Below, one piece after another: positions 32,036 to 41,206 of a DNA stretch of 64,000 nucleotides. The first letter of the stretch is position 1, and each line of letters opens with the position of its first letter. The notes beneath the pieces were generated by a model. It did no database searches. It was not told where the DNA came from and worked only from the letters and a program-made list of their open reading frames with translations. This DNA comes from Bacteroidaceae bacterium (lineage in GTDB: Bacteria; Bacteroidota; Bacteroidia; Bacteroidales; Bacteroidaceae): positions 1 to 64,000 of the forward strand of contig JAFXNA010000014.1 in NCBI GenBank assembly GCA_017529865.1, given 5' to 3'. The translations under genes and the position numbers were made by a program.

Positions 32036-33345
32036 TTCTGACGGATAAATACGTTGATGGGAGTGCCCGTGAAGCACCAATGCTCACGAATCTGATTCTC
32101 AAGGAAACGCTTGTAAGGCTCCTTCACATACTGCGGCAAGTTGGCATAGAACACAAACGAAGGAACGTAGGTGGATGGCAACTGCATACAATACTTGATC
32201 TTGATGTACTTGCCCTTGATGGATGGAGGAGGTGTGGCCTCGATAATCGGTAGCATCACCTCGTTCAGCTTATGAGTCGTCACACGATTGGTACGACTCT
32301 TGTAGGTATTCTTTGCCTCCTCGAGCACCTTGAAGATACGCTGTTTGGTCAAAGCCGAAGCAAAGATGATCTTGAAGTCCACGAAAGGAGCCAAACGGCT
32401 ATGGATGGTATCCTCGAAATACTTGATGGCCTCCTTGCTCTTGTCTTCCACCAAATCCCACTTGTTCACTACGACGACAAGTCCCTTCTGGTTCTTCTGA
32501 ATGACCTGGAAGATGTTCAAGTCCTGACCTTCGATACCACGAGTGGCATCAATCATCAAGATGCAGACATCGGAATTCTCGATGGCACGAATGGAACGCA
32601 TCACGGAATAGTACTCCAAATCCTCGTTCACCTTATTCTTCTTACGGATACCTGCCGTATCGACCAGGTAAAAGTCGAAACCGAACTTATCGTATTTCGT
32701 GTAAATGGAATCACGGGTTGTTCCAGCAAGGTCTGTCACCACATTTCGCTCGTCATTCAAGAAGGCGTTGATGAGAGACGACTTACCCACATTCGGACGA
32801 CCTACAACTGCTATTCTCGGAATATCTTCCTCGATGACATCCGACATCGCTTTGGTAAACTTGCTGACGATGATATCCAGCAAATCGCCCGTACCGCTAC
32901 CCGTAGAGGCAGAGATACATATAGGGTCGCCCAATCCTAACGAATAGAATTCAGCACTATTGTAACGCAACTCATTGCTGTCAGTCTTGTTACAGCAAAG
33001 CACAGTCGGCACCTTTGCCCTGCGCAGGATATCAGCGACCTGAGCATCGAGGTCGGTCACTCCTGTAAGGATGTCGACCATAAAGAGGATGACATCGCAC
33101 TCCTCGATGGCAATCATAACCTGTTTACGGATTTCCTCCTCAAAGATATCGTCAGAGTTGACTACCCATCCACCTGTATCGACGACAGAAAACTCCTTGT
33201 TTCCCCATTCACACTTGCCATACTGACGGTCGCGAGTCGTACCAGCCTCCTCGCTCACGATAGCATGACGGGTCTGAGTCAGACGATTGAACAAGGTGGA
33301 CTTGCCCACATTGGGACGTCCTACTATTGCTACTAAGTTTGCCAT
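32032..33345 (-). CDS. der: Der (EngA), tandem GTPase of ribosome assembly
   Basis: 437 residues. Two G domains: first P-loop [14 protein letters not shown] (about 8-21), second [15 protein letters not shown] (about 181-195), each with a DTGG/DTAG motif ([16 protein letters not shown]) and NKWD/NKTD specificity motif. A C-terminal KH-like domain ends with [13 protein letters not shown]. Der acts in assembly of the 50S subunit. It follows era on the same strand. Confidence 0.95.
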   Translation of the reverse strand: MANLVAIVGRPNVGKSTLFNRLTQTRHAIVSEEAGTTRDRQYGKCEWGNKEFSVVDTGGWVVNSDDIFEEEIRKQVMIAIEECDVILFMVDILTGVTDLDAQVADILRRAKVPTVLCCNKTDSNELRYNSAEFYSLGLGDPICISASTGSGTGDLLDIIVSKFTKAMSDVIEEDIPRIAVVGRPNVGKSSLINAFLNDERNVVTDLAGTTRDSIYTKYDKFGFDFYLVDTAGIRKKNKVNEDLEYYSVMRSIRAIENSDVCILMIDATRGIEGQDLNIFQVIQKNQKGLVVVVNKWDLVEDKSKEAIKYFEDTIHSRLAPFVDFKIIFASALTKQRIFKVLEEAKNTYKSRTNRVTTHKLNEVMLPIIEATPPPSIKGKYIKIKYCMQLPSTYVPSFVFYANLPQYVKEPYKRFLENQIREHWCFTGTPINVFIRQK

Positions 33346-33396
33346 TCTTTCAATTGTCTATTAATTAGCCCTATTAGCCTCATAAGACCCATAGGT

Positions 33397-34278
33397 CTAA
33401 ATATCATTATAACCAAATAAATTCAATTCTTTGTCGGAACTGCGCCAGTCTTTGTCGACCTTCACATAGGTCTCTAAGTAAATCTTCTTGCCGAAGAACT
33501 TCTCTAACGACTTGCGTGCTTCAGTCGCTACTTTCTTCAACGCCTTACCCTGATGCCCGATGATGATGCCTTTCTGGCTGTCACGCTCCACATAGATGAC
33601 GGCATTGATGCGGATAAGATTCTTCTCCTCCTTGAAACTCTCCACCCCTACTTCGACTGAGTATGGGATTTCCTTATCATAGAACAGAAGGATTTTCTCT
33701 CTGATGATTTCGCTCACGAAGAATCGTGCAGGCTTATCAGTCAACTGGTCTTTGTCGAAATACGGAGGACACTCAGGAATCAACTCACGGATACGTCGCA
33801 ACACAACATCCACATTGAACTTTGCTGTTGCCGAGACCGGGATGATTTCTGCATTGGGCAAGATCTCGTGCCATTCCTCGACCAACTGAACCAACTTGTC
33901 TTGCTGCGTAAGGTCTATCTTATTGATCAGTACCAACACAGGAACACTCATCTTTGCCACCTTCTGCAAGAACTCGCCGTTCTTGTCAACTTTCTCGATA
34001 GGGTCGGTCACATAAAGCAACACATCAGCATCAGCCAACGCGCTCTCGGAGAAAGCGAGCATCGACTCTTGCAACTTATAGTTGGGTTTCAACACCCCAG
34101 GAGTATCGCTGAACACAATCTGTACATCATCATCGTTGATGATGCCCATGATTCTGTGGCGTGTTGTCTGAGCCTTAAATGTAGCAATAGAGATACGCTC
34201 ACCGACGAAGAGGTTCATCAATGTAGACTTCCCTACATTGGGATTCCCTACAATGTTTACAAAACCAGATTTATGCAT
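33397..34278 (-). CDS. era: Era GTPase
   Basis: 293 residues. P-loop [16 protein letters not shown] (about 11-26), switch DTPGVLK, NKID specificity motif, and the C-terminal KH domain (IVYVERDSQKGIIIGHQGK-type segment) that binds the 3' end of 16S rRNA. It begins 65 bp after the L32 gene, on the same strand. Confidence 0.95.
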   Translation of the reverse strand: MHKSGFVNIVGNPNVGKSTLMNLFVGERISIATFKAQTTRHRIMGIINDDDVQIVFSDTPGVLKPNYKLQESMLAFSESALADADVLLYVTDPIEKVDKNGEFLQKVAKMSVPVLVLINKIDLTQQDKLVQLVEEWHEILPNAEIIPVSATAKFNVDVVLRRIRELIPECPPYFDKDQLTDKPARFFVSEIIREKILLFYDKEIPYSVEVGVESFKEEKNLIRINAVIYVERDSQKGIIIGHQGKALKKVATEARKSLEKFFGKKIYLETYVKVDKDWRSSDKELNLFGYNDI

Positions 34279-34343
34279 ATTCTTCTGAAAAAGACAAAAA
34301 ACGCACCGTATATATATATGCGATGCGTTTGTTATTGAATGGT

Positions 34344-34529
34344 TTAGATTGCTTCTTCTTTCACAATTGCAACCTTACCTCTGTAATATCCACATGCTGG
34401 GCATACTGTGTGATATACATAGAATTCACCACAATTAGGACAAACTGCCAATGTTGGAGCTACGGCTCCGTCATGAGTTCTTCTTTTACGTCCTCTTGTT
34501 TTTGATTGTCTTCGTTTTGGATGTGCCAT
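34344..34529 (-). CDS. rpmF: Ribosomal protein bL32
   Basis: 61 residues: MAHPKRRQSKTRGRKRR, then zinc-binding Cys pairs CPNC and CPAC, as in zinc-type L32. Located 44 bp after the YceD gene, the usual pairing. Confidence 0.95.
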   Translation of the reverse strand: MAHPKRRQSKTRGRKRRTHDGAVAPTLAVCPNCGEFYVYHTVCPACGYYRGKVAIVKEEAI

Positions 34530-34573
34530 ATTCTTATACTTTTTACGATTTACGATTGATATTGTTTTCTACG

Positions 34574-35047
34574 TTACTCCTCATCGAGCGGGTTGACAGG
34601 TGTCAACTGCTCAAGTTTTGCCAACATCGCCTCATCGCATTGTCCGTCTTCGTGGACAACTTTCATCGGCAGACTCAAGGCAATGAGTTCGTAGATGAAT
34701 TGTGAAACGTCTATCACTCCTTCGCTTTCCGGGATGACGATACATTCGCCTTCGTCGGCATATTCGGCTCCAAGCTTCACGGTCAGCGTGTCATCTGTAT
34801 CAATTGGTACTTCGACATCAGCCAGACAACGGTCGCAAGGAGCGAATACTGTACCTTCGGAGTGAAAGTAAAAACGGAACACAGATCGTGTGCTACCCTC
34901 GATGTGCAGGGTGGTCGTCACTTGACCTCGCTGAACCAATCCGTCGATATGCTGGAAAAACGCATCCTCAATGTGATACTCGATTTCCTTCCCATCAACG
35001 TTGGGGGCAAGCAAATCAATCGCGTATTCGTTCGTCTTCATATTCAC
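34574..35047 (-). CDS. yceD: YceD/DUF177 family protein
   Basis: 157 residues. The conserved CDRCLADVEVPIDTDDTLTV segment (about 89-108) and the acidic IPESEGVIDVSQFIYELIAL stretch define DUF177. The family is linked to 23S rRNA accumulation and always lies beside rpmF, as here. Confidence 0.85.
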   Translation of the reverse strand: MNMKTNEYAIDLLAPNVDGKEIEYHIEDAFFQHIDGLVQRGQVTTTLHIEGSTRSVFRFYFHSEGTVFAPCDRCLADVEVPIDTDDTLTVKLGAEYADEGECIVIPESEGVIDVSQFIYELIALSLPMKVVHEDGQCDEAMLAKLEQLTPVNPLDEE

Positions 35048-35070
35048 AATTGCTCACAATTCTTGTTTAA

Positions 35071-36063
35071 TTATTCAGCACGGAGTGTGAAACGCTTGAA
35101 GGCAGACACAGTAAGGTCTTTGTCTACGCTCTGGAGATACTGAGCTACGCTTACCTTGCTGTCGTCGATGTATGCCTGATCAAGCAGACAAGACTCCTTG
35201 AAGAACTTAGAGAGCATACCGTTGGCGATGTTCTGAATCATCTGCTCTGGCAGGTTTGCAGCCTTCTCTTCAGCAACCTTTGCCTTGATTTCGCGTGCCT
35301 GTGCAGCCTGCTCAGGAGTGATCCAACCCTTGGTAGTGTTTGACTCGATGTGGTCTTCACTGTCAACGTGTGCAGGATTGATACCAGCCTTCTTCAGCGC
35401 AACCTCAACAGCCTTGTTGATTTGGTTCTGCTTTGCCTTCTCAACGTCTGCTGCGAGTTCTGCATCCTTTACTGACTGAGGAACAGAAGCCTCGTCGAGT
35501 GCGATTGGTGACATAGCTGCTACCTGCATAGCGATGTTCTTTGCTACGCTTTCATCGCAAGCCTTATTCATAGCAACGAGTGTGCAGAGGAAGTTCTGAC
35601 CCATGTGGTTGTAAGCGCAAACATATTCGCCTTCAACTACATTGTAGCCATCGAGTTCCATCTTCTCACCTGTTACACCTGAACGCTCTACGATAGCATC
35701 AGGAACTGGAGTTCCGTCCAACGAAAGAGCCTTTACCTCGTCAAGAGTCTTGCACTTGTTAGCAACTGCAAGGTCGAGAATCTTCTGTGCGAGAGCAACG
35801 AAGTCTGCATTCTTTGCAACGAAGTCGGTTTCACACTTGAGTGCAATCATGGCAGCAAAATTGCCGTCCACCTTTGCGAGTACACATCCTTCTGCTGCTT
35901 CACGGTCAGAACGCTTTGCTGCAACCAACTGACCCTTCTTGCGAAGAATCTCCATTGCTGCTTCCATATCACCGTTTGCTTCAGTAAGGGCCTTCTTACA
36001 ATCCATCAGACCAGCCTGGGTCTTCTGGCGAAGTGTATTGATTTCTGCTAATGTAATAGCCAT
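35071..36063 (-). CDS. tsf: Elongation factor Ts
   Basis: 330 residues. N-terminal UBA-like KTQAGLMDCKKALTEANGD (about 14-32) and dimerisation-core CETDFVAKNADFVALAQK. It includes a longer middle than the E. coli protein. EF-Ts recycles EF-Tu-GDP. It begins 33 bp after rpsB in the usual pair. Confidence 0.95.
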   Translation of the reverse strand: MAITLAEINTLRQKTQAGLMDCKKALTEANGDMEAAMEILRKKGQLVAAKRSDREAAEGCVLAKVDGNFAAMIALKCETDFVAKNADFVALAQKILDLAVANKCKTLDEVKALSLDGTPVPDAIVERSGVTGEKMELDGYNVVEGEYVCAYNHMGQNFLCTLVAMNKACDESVAKNIAMQVAAMSPIALDEASVPQSVKDAELAADVEKAKQNQINKAVEVALKKAGINPAHVDSEDHIESNTTKGWITPEQAAQAREIKAKVAEEKAANLPEQMIQNIANGMLSKFFKESCLLDQAYIDDSKVSVAQYLQSVDKDLTVSAFKRFTLRAE

Positions 36064-36096
36064 AATTATTCCTTATTAATATTATATGATACTTCT

Positions 36097-36981
36097 TTAT
36101 TCTTTCTCTTCTGCTGGAGCTTCTTCTGCTACAGGAGCCTCTTCAACTGCTGGAGCCTCCTCTGCTACAGGTGCTTCTTCTTCAGCAACAGCCTCAGCCT
36201 TCTTTACTGTCTTACGAGTACGCTTTGGCTTAACAGGCTCTTCAGCTACAGCTTCCTGCTGCTCACCAGCTGCTTCCATATCAATCTTCTCAACCTTACG
36301 CTCTTCAAGACCCTCTGCGATTGCATCGCAACATGCAGTGAGGATAACTTCAATTGACTTTGAAGCATCATCATTTGCAGGAATCATAAAGTCGATGTTG
36401 TCTGGGTTTGAGTTTGTATCTACGATAGCAAATACAGGAATACCAAGACGGTTTGCCTCATGAACAGCGATGTGTTCTTTCATCACGTCGATGACGAAGA
36501 GAGCAGAAGGCAGACGAGTAAGGTCGGCAATTGAACCGAGGTTCTTCTCGAGCTTTTCACGCTTACGACGAATTTGAAGGTTCTCACGCTTTGAGAGCTT
36601 GTCGTATGTTCCATCAGCCATAAGTTTGTCGATGTTTGACATCTTCTTCACAGCCTTACGGATTGTTGGGAAGTTGGTCAACATACCACCTGGCCAACGC
36701 TCGATAACGTATGGCATACCAATAGCCTGTGCTTTCTCAGCTACGATGTCCTTCGCCTGCTTCTTAGTAGCGACAAAGAGGATACGCTTGCCAGACTTTG
36801 CAATTTGCTTGAGTGCATCAGCAGCAACATCAATATGCTCTACTGTCTTGTTGAGGTCGATGATATGAATACCGTTACGCTCCATGAAGATATAAGGAGC
36901 CATTGCAGGATTCCATTTTCTCTTGAGGTGTCCGAAATGACAACCTGCTTCCAATAATTGTTCAAAATTAGTTCTTGACAT
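36097..36981 (-). CDS. rpsB: Ribosomal protein uS2 with acidic tail
   Basis: 294 residues. Standard S2 to about 230 (MSRTNFEQLLEAGCHFGHLK, then ERWPGGMLTNFPTIRKAVKK). The last 60 residues are an Ala/Glu/Pro/Val repeat tail (EEAPVAEEAPAVEEAPVAE), making the protein longer than the usual 230-260. A hairpin at 37035-37069 precedes it. Confidence 0.95.
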   Translation of the reverse strand: MSRTNFEQLLEAGCHFGHLKRKWNPAMAPYIFMERNGIHIIDLNKTVEHIDVAADALKQIAKSGKRILFVATKKQAKDIVAEKAQAIGMPYVIERWPGGMLTNFPTIRKAVKKMSNIDKLMADGTYDKLSKRENLQIRRKREKLEKNLGSIADLTRLPSALFVIDVMKEHIAVHEANRLGIPVFAIVDTNSNPDNIDFMIPANDDASKSIEVILTACCDAIAEGLEERKVEKIDMEAAGEQQEAVAEEPVKPKRTRKTVKKAEAVAEEEAPVAEEAPAVEEAPVAEEAPAEEKE

Positions 36982-37034
36982 AATTTTCTTTCTTTGTTTT
37001 GTTTGTTTACTTTCTTTTTAAGTTGATTGAACCC

Positions 37035-37069
37035 AACTCTCAAGTAGCCGGTGAAGGATCTTGGGAGTT
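37035..37069 (-). promoter_or_regulatory. Hairpin in rpsB leader
   Basis: Minus strand AACTCCCAAG pairs with CTTGAGAGTT (10 bp with one mismatch) around 15 nt, 53 bp before the rpsB start. Candidate for S2-mediated control. Confidence 0.35.
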
Positions 37070-37094
37070 TAGATACTAAACAATTCGTTAAGCA

Positions 37095-37481
37095 TTAACG
37101 CTTACTGAACTGGAATCTGCGGCGTGCCTTTGGACGACCTGGTTTCTTACGTTCTACGATACGTGCGTCACGAGTGATGAAGCCTTCTGCACGGAGTGCC
37201 TTCTTGTCTTCCTCATTAATCTTAACAAGTGCGCGAGCAATTGCAAGACGGAGAGCCTGTGACTGACCTGTGAAACCACCTCCATAGAGGTTTACCTTAA
37301 TATCATACTTTTCTGCTACATCAAGAAGGTTTAATGGTTGCTTAACAACGAACTGTACGAGTTCAGATGGGAAGTAATCCTTAAGATCTCTCTTATTGAT
37401 AGTGATCTTACCTGTTCCTTCTGTAAGATATACGCGTGCTACTGCGGCCTTACGACGACCAATTGCATGAATCATTTCCAT
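37095..37481 (-). CDS. rpsI: Ribosomal protein uS9
   Basis: 128 residues: GRRKAAVARVYLTEG start and the basic KKPGRPKARRRFQFSKR tail that reaches the ribosomal P site. 12 bp after rplM, the universal pair. Confidence 0.96.
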   Translation of the reverse strand: MEMIHAIGRRKAAVARVYLTEGTGKITINKRDLKDYFPSELVQFVVKQPLNLLDVAEKYDIKVNLYGGGFTGQSQALRLAIARALVKINEEDKKALRAEGFITRDARIVERKKPGRPKARRRFQFSKR

Positions 37482-37493
37482 ATACCTTCTTTT

Positions 37494-37955
37494 TTATTTC
37501 AATGTATTAATATCTATTTCTTTTGGACTCTGAGCCTGCTGCTTGTGCTCTGCACCTTCATAAATATAAAGGTTGCCTAACAACTTAGTGCCAAGATGAC
37601 CCTTGGTAAGCATACCCTTGACTGCATGACGAAGGATTCTCTCATAACCATGAGGACGCTTTGCCAACTCTGCAGGGCTTGCCTTGTGCTGACCGCCTGG
37701 ATAACCAGAGAATGTGAGATACTGCTTTTCTGTCCATTTCTTACCAGAGAACTTAACCTTGCTTGCGTTGATAATGATAACGTTATCACCACAATCCTGG
37801 TTAGGTGTAAAGCATGGTTTGTATTTACCACGCAGAATCTTTGCAACCTTTGAGCTAAGACGACCAACTGTCTGGTCGGTTGCATCTACAACGACCCACT
37901 GCTTCTCAGCTTCTGCTGTTGTCACAAAACGGGTCTTCTCACTTAATGTATTCAT
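37494..37955 (-). CDS. rplM: Ribosomal protein uL13
   Basis: 153 residues from the ATG at 37955 (MNTLSEKTRFVTTAEAEKQW). The longer reading from 37979 adds eight poorly conserved residues. Conserved WVVVDATDQTVGRLSSKVAK and GDNVIIINASKVKFSGKKW segments. First gene of rplM-rpsI-rpsB-tsf. Confidence 0.95.
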   Translation of the reverse strand: MNTLSEKTRFVTTAEAEKQWVVVDATDQTVGRLSSKVAKILRGKYKPCFTPNQDCGDNVIIINASKVKFSGKKWTEKQYLTFSGYPGGQHKASPAELAKRPHGYERILRHAVKGMLTKGHLGTKLLGNLYIYEGAEHKQQAQSPKEIDINTLK

Positions 37956-37993
37956 TTTTTCTTTGTTTAAGTTATTCAATTAACATCACGAAA

Positions 37994-38056
37994 AATCACT
38001 CCCTTACCGTTCTCCCTTTCGGGATTAGCGGCGGAGATTAGTTTATTTGAGTGATT
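37994..38056 (-). promoter_or_regulatory. Structured leader of rplM-rpsI
   Basis: AATCACTC (37994-38001) and GAGTGATT (38049-38056) form a perfect 8-bp closing stem. Inside, CCG...CGG and CCC/GGG around TTTC give a two-step hairpin. With the promoter at 38143-38173 the leader is about 180 nt, a plausible ribosomal-protein autoregulatory RNA. Confidence 0.5.
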
Positions 38057-38142
38057 CACAGACCACAGAACCGGCCAAAGTTCACGCTATCTACACACCC
38101 TTTTGAGAGAACTAATGACTCTCTCTGATAATAATCGGCGTG

Positions 38143-38173
38143 CAAAGGTACGGCTTTTTCACGAACTGACAAA
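38143..38173 (-). promoter_or_regulatory. Canonical promoter of rplM operon
   Basis: Minus strand TTTG (38173-38170), 19 bp, TACCTTTG (38150-38143). Confidence 0.65.
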
Positions 38174-38199
38174 ACTTTTTTACTTATTTTTGCTACTTC

Positions 38200-38231
38200 T
38201 TTGGCTGTTTATAAACTTTTTCTTAACTTTG
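38200..38231 (+). promoter_or_regulatory. Canonical promoter of barrel-protein gene
   Basis: TTTG (38200-38203), 20 bp, TAACTTTG (38224-38231), 24 bp before the ATG. It fixes the start of the next gene. It is divergent from the rplM promoter. Confidence 0.7.
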
Positions 38232-38255
38232 CACCGCAAAACAGACAATGACAAG

Positions 38256-39317
38256 ATGAAAAAGATTCTATATACAGCATTTGCTTTCGTGCTTTCATGC
38301 GCGACTTCATCTGCCCAGTTTCGGCTGGAGCACTTGGATTTGTCTGTAACAGCAGGACTACCGGATGGGATAGGATTTGAACTTGCAACTCCTATCAGTG
38401 ACAGATTCCGCATTAGAACTGGTGCATCCTTCTTCTCGAAATCATCATACGATATCAAGTTCGACATCGAGGTAGGCGAATTTGACCCAAAACTGACTTA
38501 CGAACAGAACAAAGCTCTTTCTGCAGAGAAGTTCAACAAGATTGCTACCACTTTGGGAGGCGTCACGGGAGAAAAACTTGACCAGCAAATCAATATCATA
38601 AGAGATTTTTCGTTCAACAACTTCAAGTTGCTGTTCGACTATTACCCTTGGGAAACCAAACACTGGTACATAACCGCCGGATTCTATTGGGGAAACAGCG
38701 CCATCCATAAGTACTACAACACAACTACAAACATGACAGAGCTGATGATGGTGACAATGTACAATAACATGCGTCAAAGTGCGTTGGCAGAAGAACCATT
38801 GATTACATACAATGGGCATTCCGTCTATCTACCCTATACTTTCACCTCTGATATTATTGATTATGGAGATATGGGCATTGTCATCGGACAATACCGACAT
38901 GATGTCTATGCCCAAAACGATATTCTTTGGGAATATGACTCCTTTGATCCCATCACTGGAGAAACCCTGCACCAAAAGGGCGATGTACGCTATGCAAAAG
39001 GCGATCTCATACACAAGCAAGGCGATTACTACTACATGCAGCCCGACGAGAACAACATGGTGAAAGCAAATTCCAAAATCAACAGTTTCCGTCCGTATAT
39101 TGGTATAGGATACGAAGCATTCCTAACGAAGGACAAGCGCACTAGTATTTCATTTAATGCAGGTCTGCTCTTTATTAACATCCCAGAAACAACCTTACAC
39201 GATGGACTCGTCATAAGCAAGGATCTGTGGCTTAATAATAAAGATTTTGAGGACTCATTACCTTGGCGTCCGCCCTATCCTGTTTTCAACCTACGAATTA
39301 CCCGCAGACTCTTCTAA
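38256..39317 (+). CDS. Outer-membrane beta-barrel-like protein
   Basis: 353 residues from the ATG at 38256. Signal peptide MKKILYTAFAFVLSCATSSA. The body alternates polar and hydrophobic residues with aromatic girdles (LEHLDLSVTAGLPDGIGFEL, then HWYITAGFYWGNSAI and SFRPYIGIGYEAF) and ends in a strand finishing LRITRRLF, as in barrels recognised by the Bam machine through a final Phe. A long unusual loop from about 195-290 carries charged residues. No specific family is recognised. Confidence 0.65.
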   Translation: MKKILYTAFAFVLSCATSSAQFRLEHLDLSVTAGLPDGIGFELATPISDRFRIRTGASFFSKSSYDIKFDIEVGEFDPKLTYEQNKALSAEKFNKIATTLGGVTGEKLDQQINIIRDFSFNNFKLLFDYYPWETKHWYITAGFYWGNSAIHKYYNTTTNMTELMMVTMYNNMRQSALAEEPLITYNGHSVYLPYTFTSDIIDYGDMGIVIGQYRHDVYAQNDILWEYDSFDPITGETLHQKGDVRYAKGDLIHKQGDYYYMQPDENNMVKANSKINSFRPYIGIGYEAFLTKDKRTSISFNAGLLFINIPETTLHDGLVISKDLWLNNKDFEDSLPWRPPYPVFNLRITRRLF

Positions 39318-39385
39318 CAATACTATTAAAAAGCAAAAGGGATGTGCTATTAAAACACATCCCCTTTCTATACGGAAAGAACATA

Positions 39386-41107
39386 TTACTTAACCATCAC
39401 CTTCTTTGTAGAGCCATCGCTCATACGGATGATATAAATACCCTTCATTGGGGTGTTCGTAGAAACACCATTCAACTGAACACGGCGAATAAATGCGCGA
39501 TCTGTCTCTACGATACTAATGCCATCCACATAGTTAGCATAGATAGTCACATCGTGAGCTGGCATTGTAGTTGGCACCTCAAGCCACTCCACCAATGTAT
39601 AGCGTTCGCTATCAAGTGATGTAGGCAACGGGATAGAAGCACCATACTCCACAGTAATGGTTTTCAACACATTATCACCATACATGAATGTAACTTTATA
39701 GCTATTAACACTAAATGTACCGGTGACCACAACATCATTGGCGGGCATTGCAGCAGGAAGTCCGGTCCAGCCAGAGAAGGTATAACCCTCTTTCACAGGA
39801 GCCTCCTCTGGTGATAAAGTAACACCATAGTTCACACTAAGCGTCTTATATTCTGTTCCATCCACTTGATAAGTCAACTTATAGCTATTTACAGAGAATG
39901 AGCCAGAAACTACAACATCATGAGCCGGCATCGTTGTTGGAACCTCGCTCCAACCAGAGAAAGTATAACCCTCTTTCACAGGAGCAGATGCAGGAGTAAT
40001 CGCCTCACCTTCCTTCAACTCAGAAGTCTGGTAAACCTGCCCATCAACCATAAACGTAACCGTATACTTCAAGTTTGCTTTATACTCAGCATACTCTGCC
40101 TCAGTCATAATAGTCAATTCTGCTGGGGCATCCGTCGAAACCGGCAAATATGACTGATTAGCATTCAAATAGCGCTTGCCATCATCTCCATACCAATTAA
40201 TGTGAAGGTTTGTGGTCTGTGTACCGAATACCAGTTTTCCTTCCGCATTCACATACAATACACGCATTGTGGAGGCATCAAATGGAGTTATCGCATCCTT
40301 TGATTTTTCTCTGAATTCATTACAGAAATACACACCAGCTAGTTTGTTATTTGCCACAGCAGGATATGACCCTGCTAACAGATTCAATCTGTTATCCGAC
40401 TTATCTGCCGATGAGCATTCAATGATAACTGGAGTTGATGCAGGAACGACCTCTGTCTCAATCGGCTTGATAATAGCAATACCATTGTCAACAGCACTGA
40501 TCGTAAATGCTTTCATTCCCGCTGACGCAAATGAGAATGCGAAATCAGCATAGAAAGGAGCATAATATTTATCACCCAAAACCACAGATGGAGTTACGCC
40601 AAAATAATTGTCCGTATTAGCATCGATTGGTTCGGCTATCCAACGTTTAGCAGTTTTTCCTAATACCTCTGTTGTGCCCAGCGAATGGTAATCACCTCCC
40701 CAGCCACCAACATCAGAAAGATAAATTGTCATTCCAGCCTCTGTTGCATAAACTTCATACAAAGTATTACTGCCTGCAACTCCCAACGTACGAACCTGTA
40801 AATAATGTTGAATCATTTTATACACGCCAGTACCTTGTGCTTTTGCATCCCATTTTTCTCCTCCCACATGTGTCATATATAACACAGATGCTGGTTCAGA
40901 AATTGCATTATCCAGTTCCGGCCATAATTGCAATGCCCCCATATCTGCAGTAGTTGCAACATAATTGATGCTTCCCGTATTATCGCATACCCAAATATAG
41001 TATCCCGTACCATAGTTTCTGATACGATAAAAACCATCACCTGTCAACTGGGCAAACGAAAAAAGAGCAGATGAGATCGCTACTAGAAATACTATGAATC
41101 GTTTCAT
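39386..41107 (-). CDS. Secreted InlB-repeat protein
   Basis: 573 residues from the ATG at 41107. Signal peptide MKRFIVFLVAISSALFSFA. An N-terminal region of about 330 residues (LTGDGFYRIRNYGTGYYIWV start) resembles a carbohydrate-binding-like or domain-of-unknown-function fold. From about 345 there are three Listeria-Bacteroides (InlB B, PF09479) repeats: KEGYTFSGWSEVPTTMPAHD is the hallmark. The tail (TPMKGIYIIRMSDGSTKK and KVMVK) is the C-terminal signal-like segment of secreted Prevotella proteins. Surface exposure is inferred. Stands alone, leftward. Confidence 0.75.
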   Translation of the reverse strand: MKRFIVFLVAISSALFSFAQLTGDGFYRIRNYGTGYYIWVCDNTGSINYVATTADMGALQLWPELDNAISEPASVLYMTHVGGEKWDAKAQGTGVYKMIQHYLQVRTLGVAGSNTLYEVYATEAGMTIYLSDVGGWGGDYHSLGTTEVLGKTAKRWIAEPIDANTDNYFGVTPSVVLGDKYYAPFYADFAFSFASAGMKAFTISAVDNGIAIIKPIETEVVPASTPVIIECSSADKSDNRLNLLAGSYPAVANNKLAGVYFCNEFREKSKDAITPFDASTMRVLYVNAEGKLVFGTQTTNLHINWYGDDGKRYLNANQSYLPVSTDAPAELTIMTEAEYAEYKANLKYTVTFMVDGQVYQTSELKEGEAITPASAPVKEGYTFSGWSEVPTTMPAHDVVVSGSFSVNSYKLTYQVDGTEYKTLSVNYGVTLSPEEAPVKEGYTFSGWTGLPAAMPANDVVVTGTFSVNSYKVTFMYGDNVLKTITVEYGASIPLPTSLDSERYTLVEWLEVPTTMPAHDVTIYANYVDGISIVETDRAFIRRVQLNGVSTNTPMKGIYIIRMSDGSTKKVMVK

Positions 41108-41206
41108 ATAAAAATTCTTAGTTACTAAAAAGAAGGTACAGGTAGGCATGTGCTTTCCTATACCTTCTAATTAAATTATAATCGTTTTTGAATCGTTTAC
41201 AATCAA

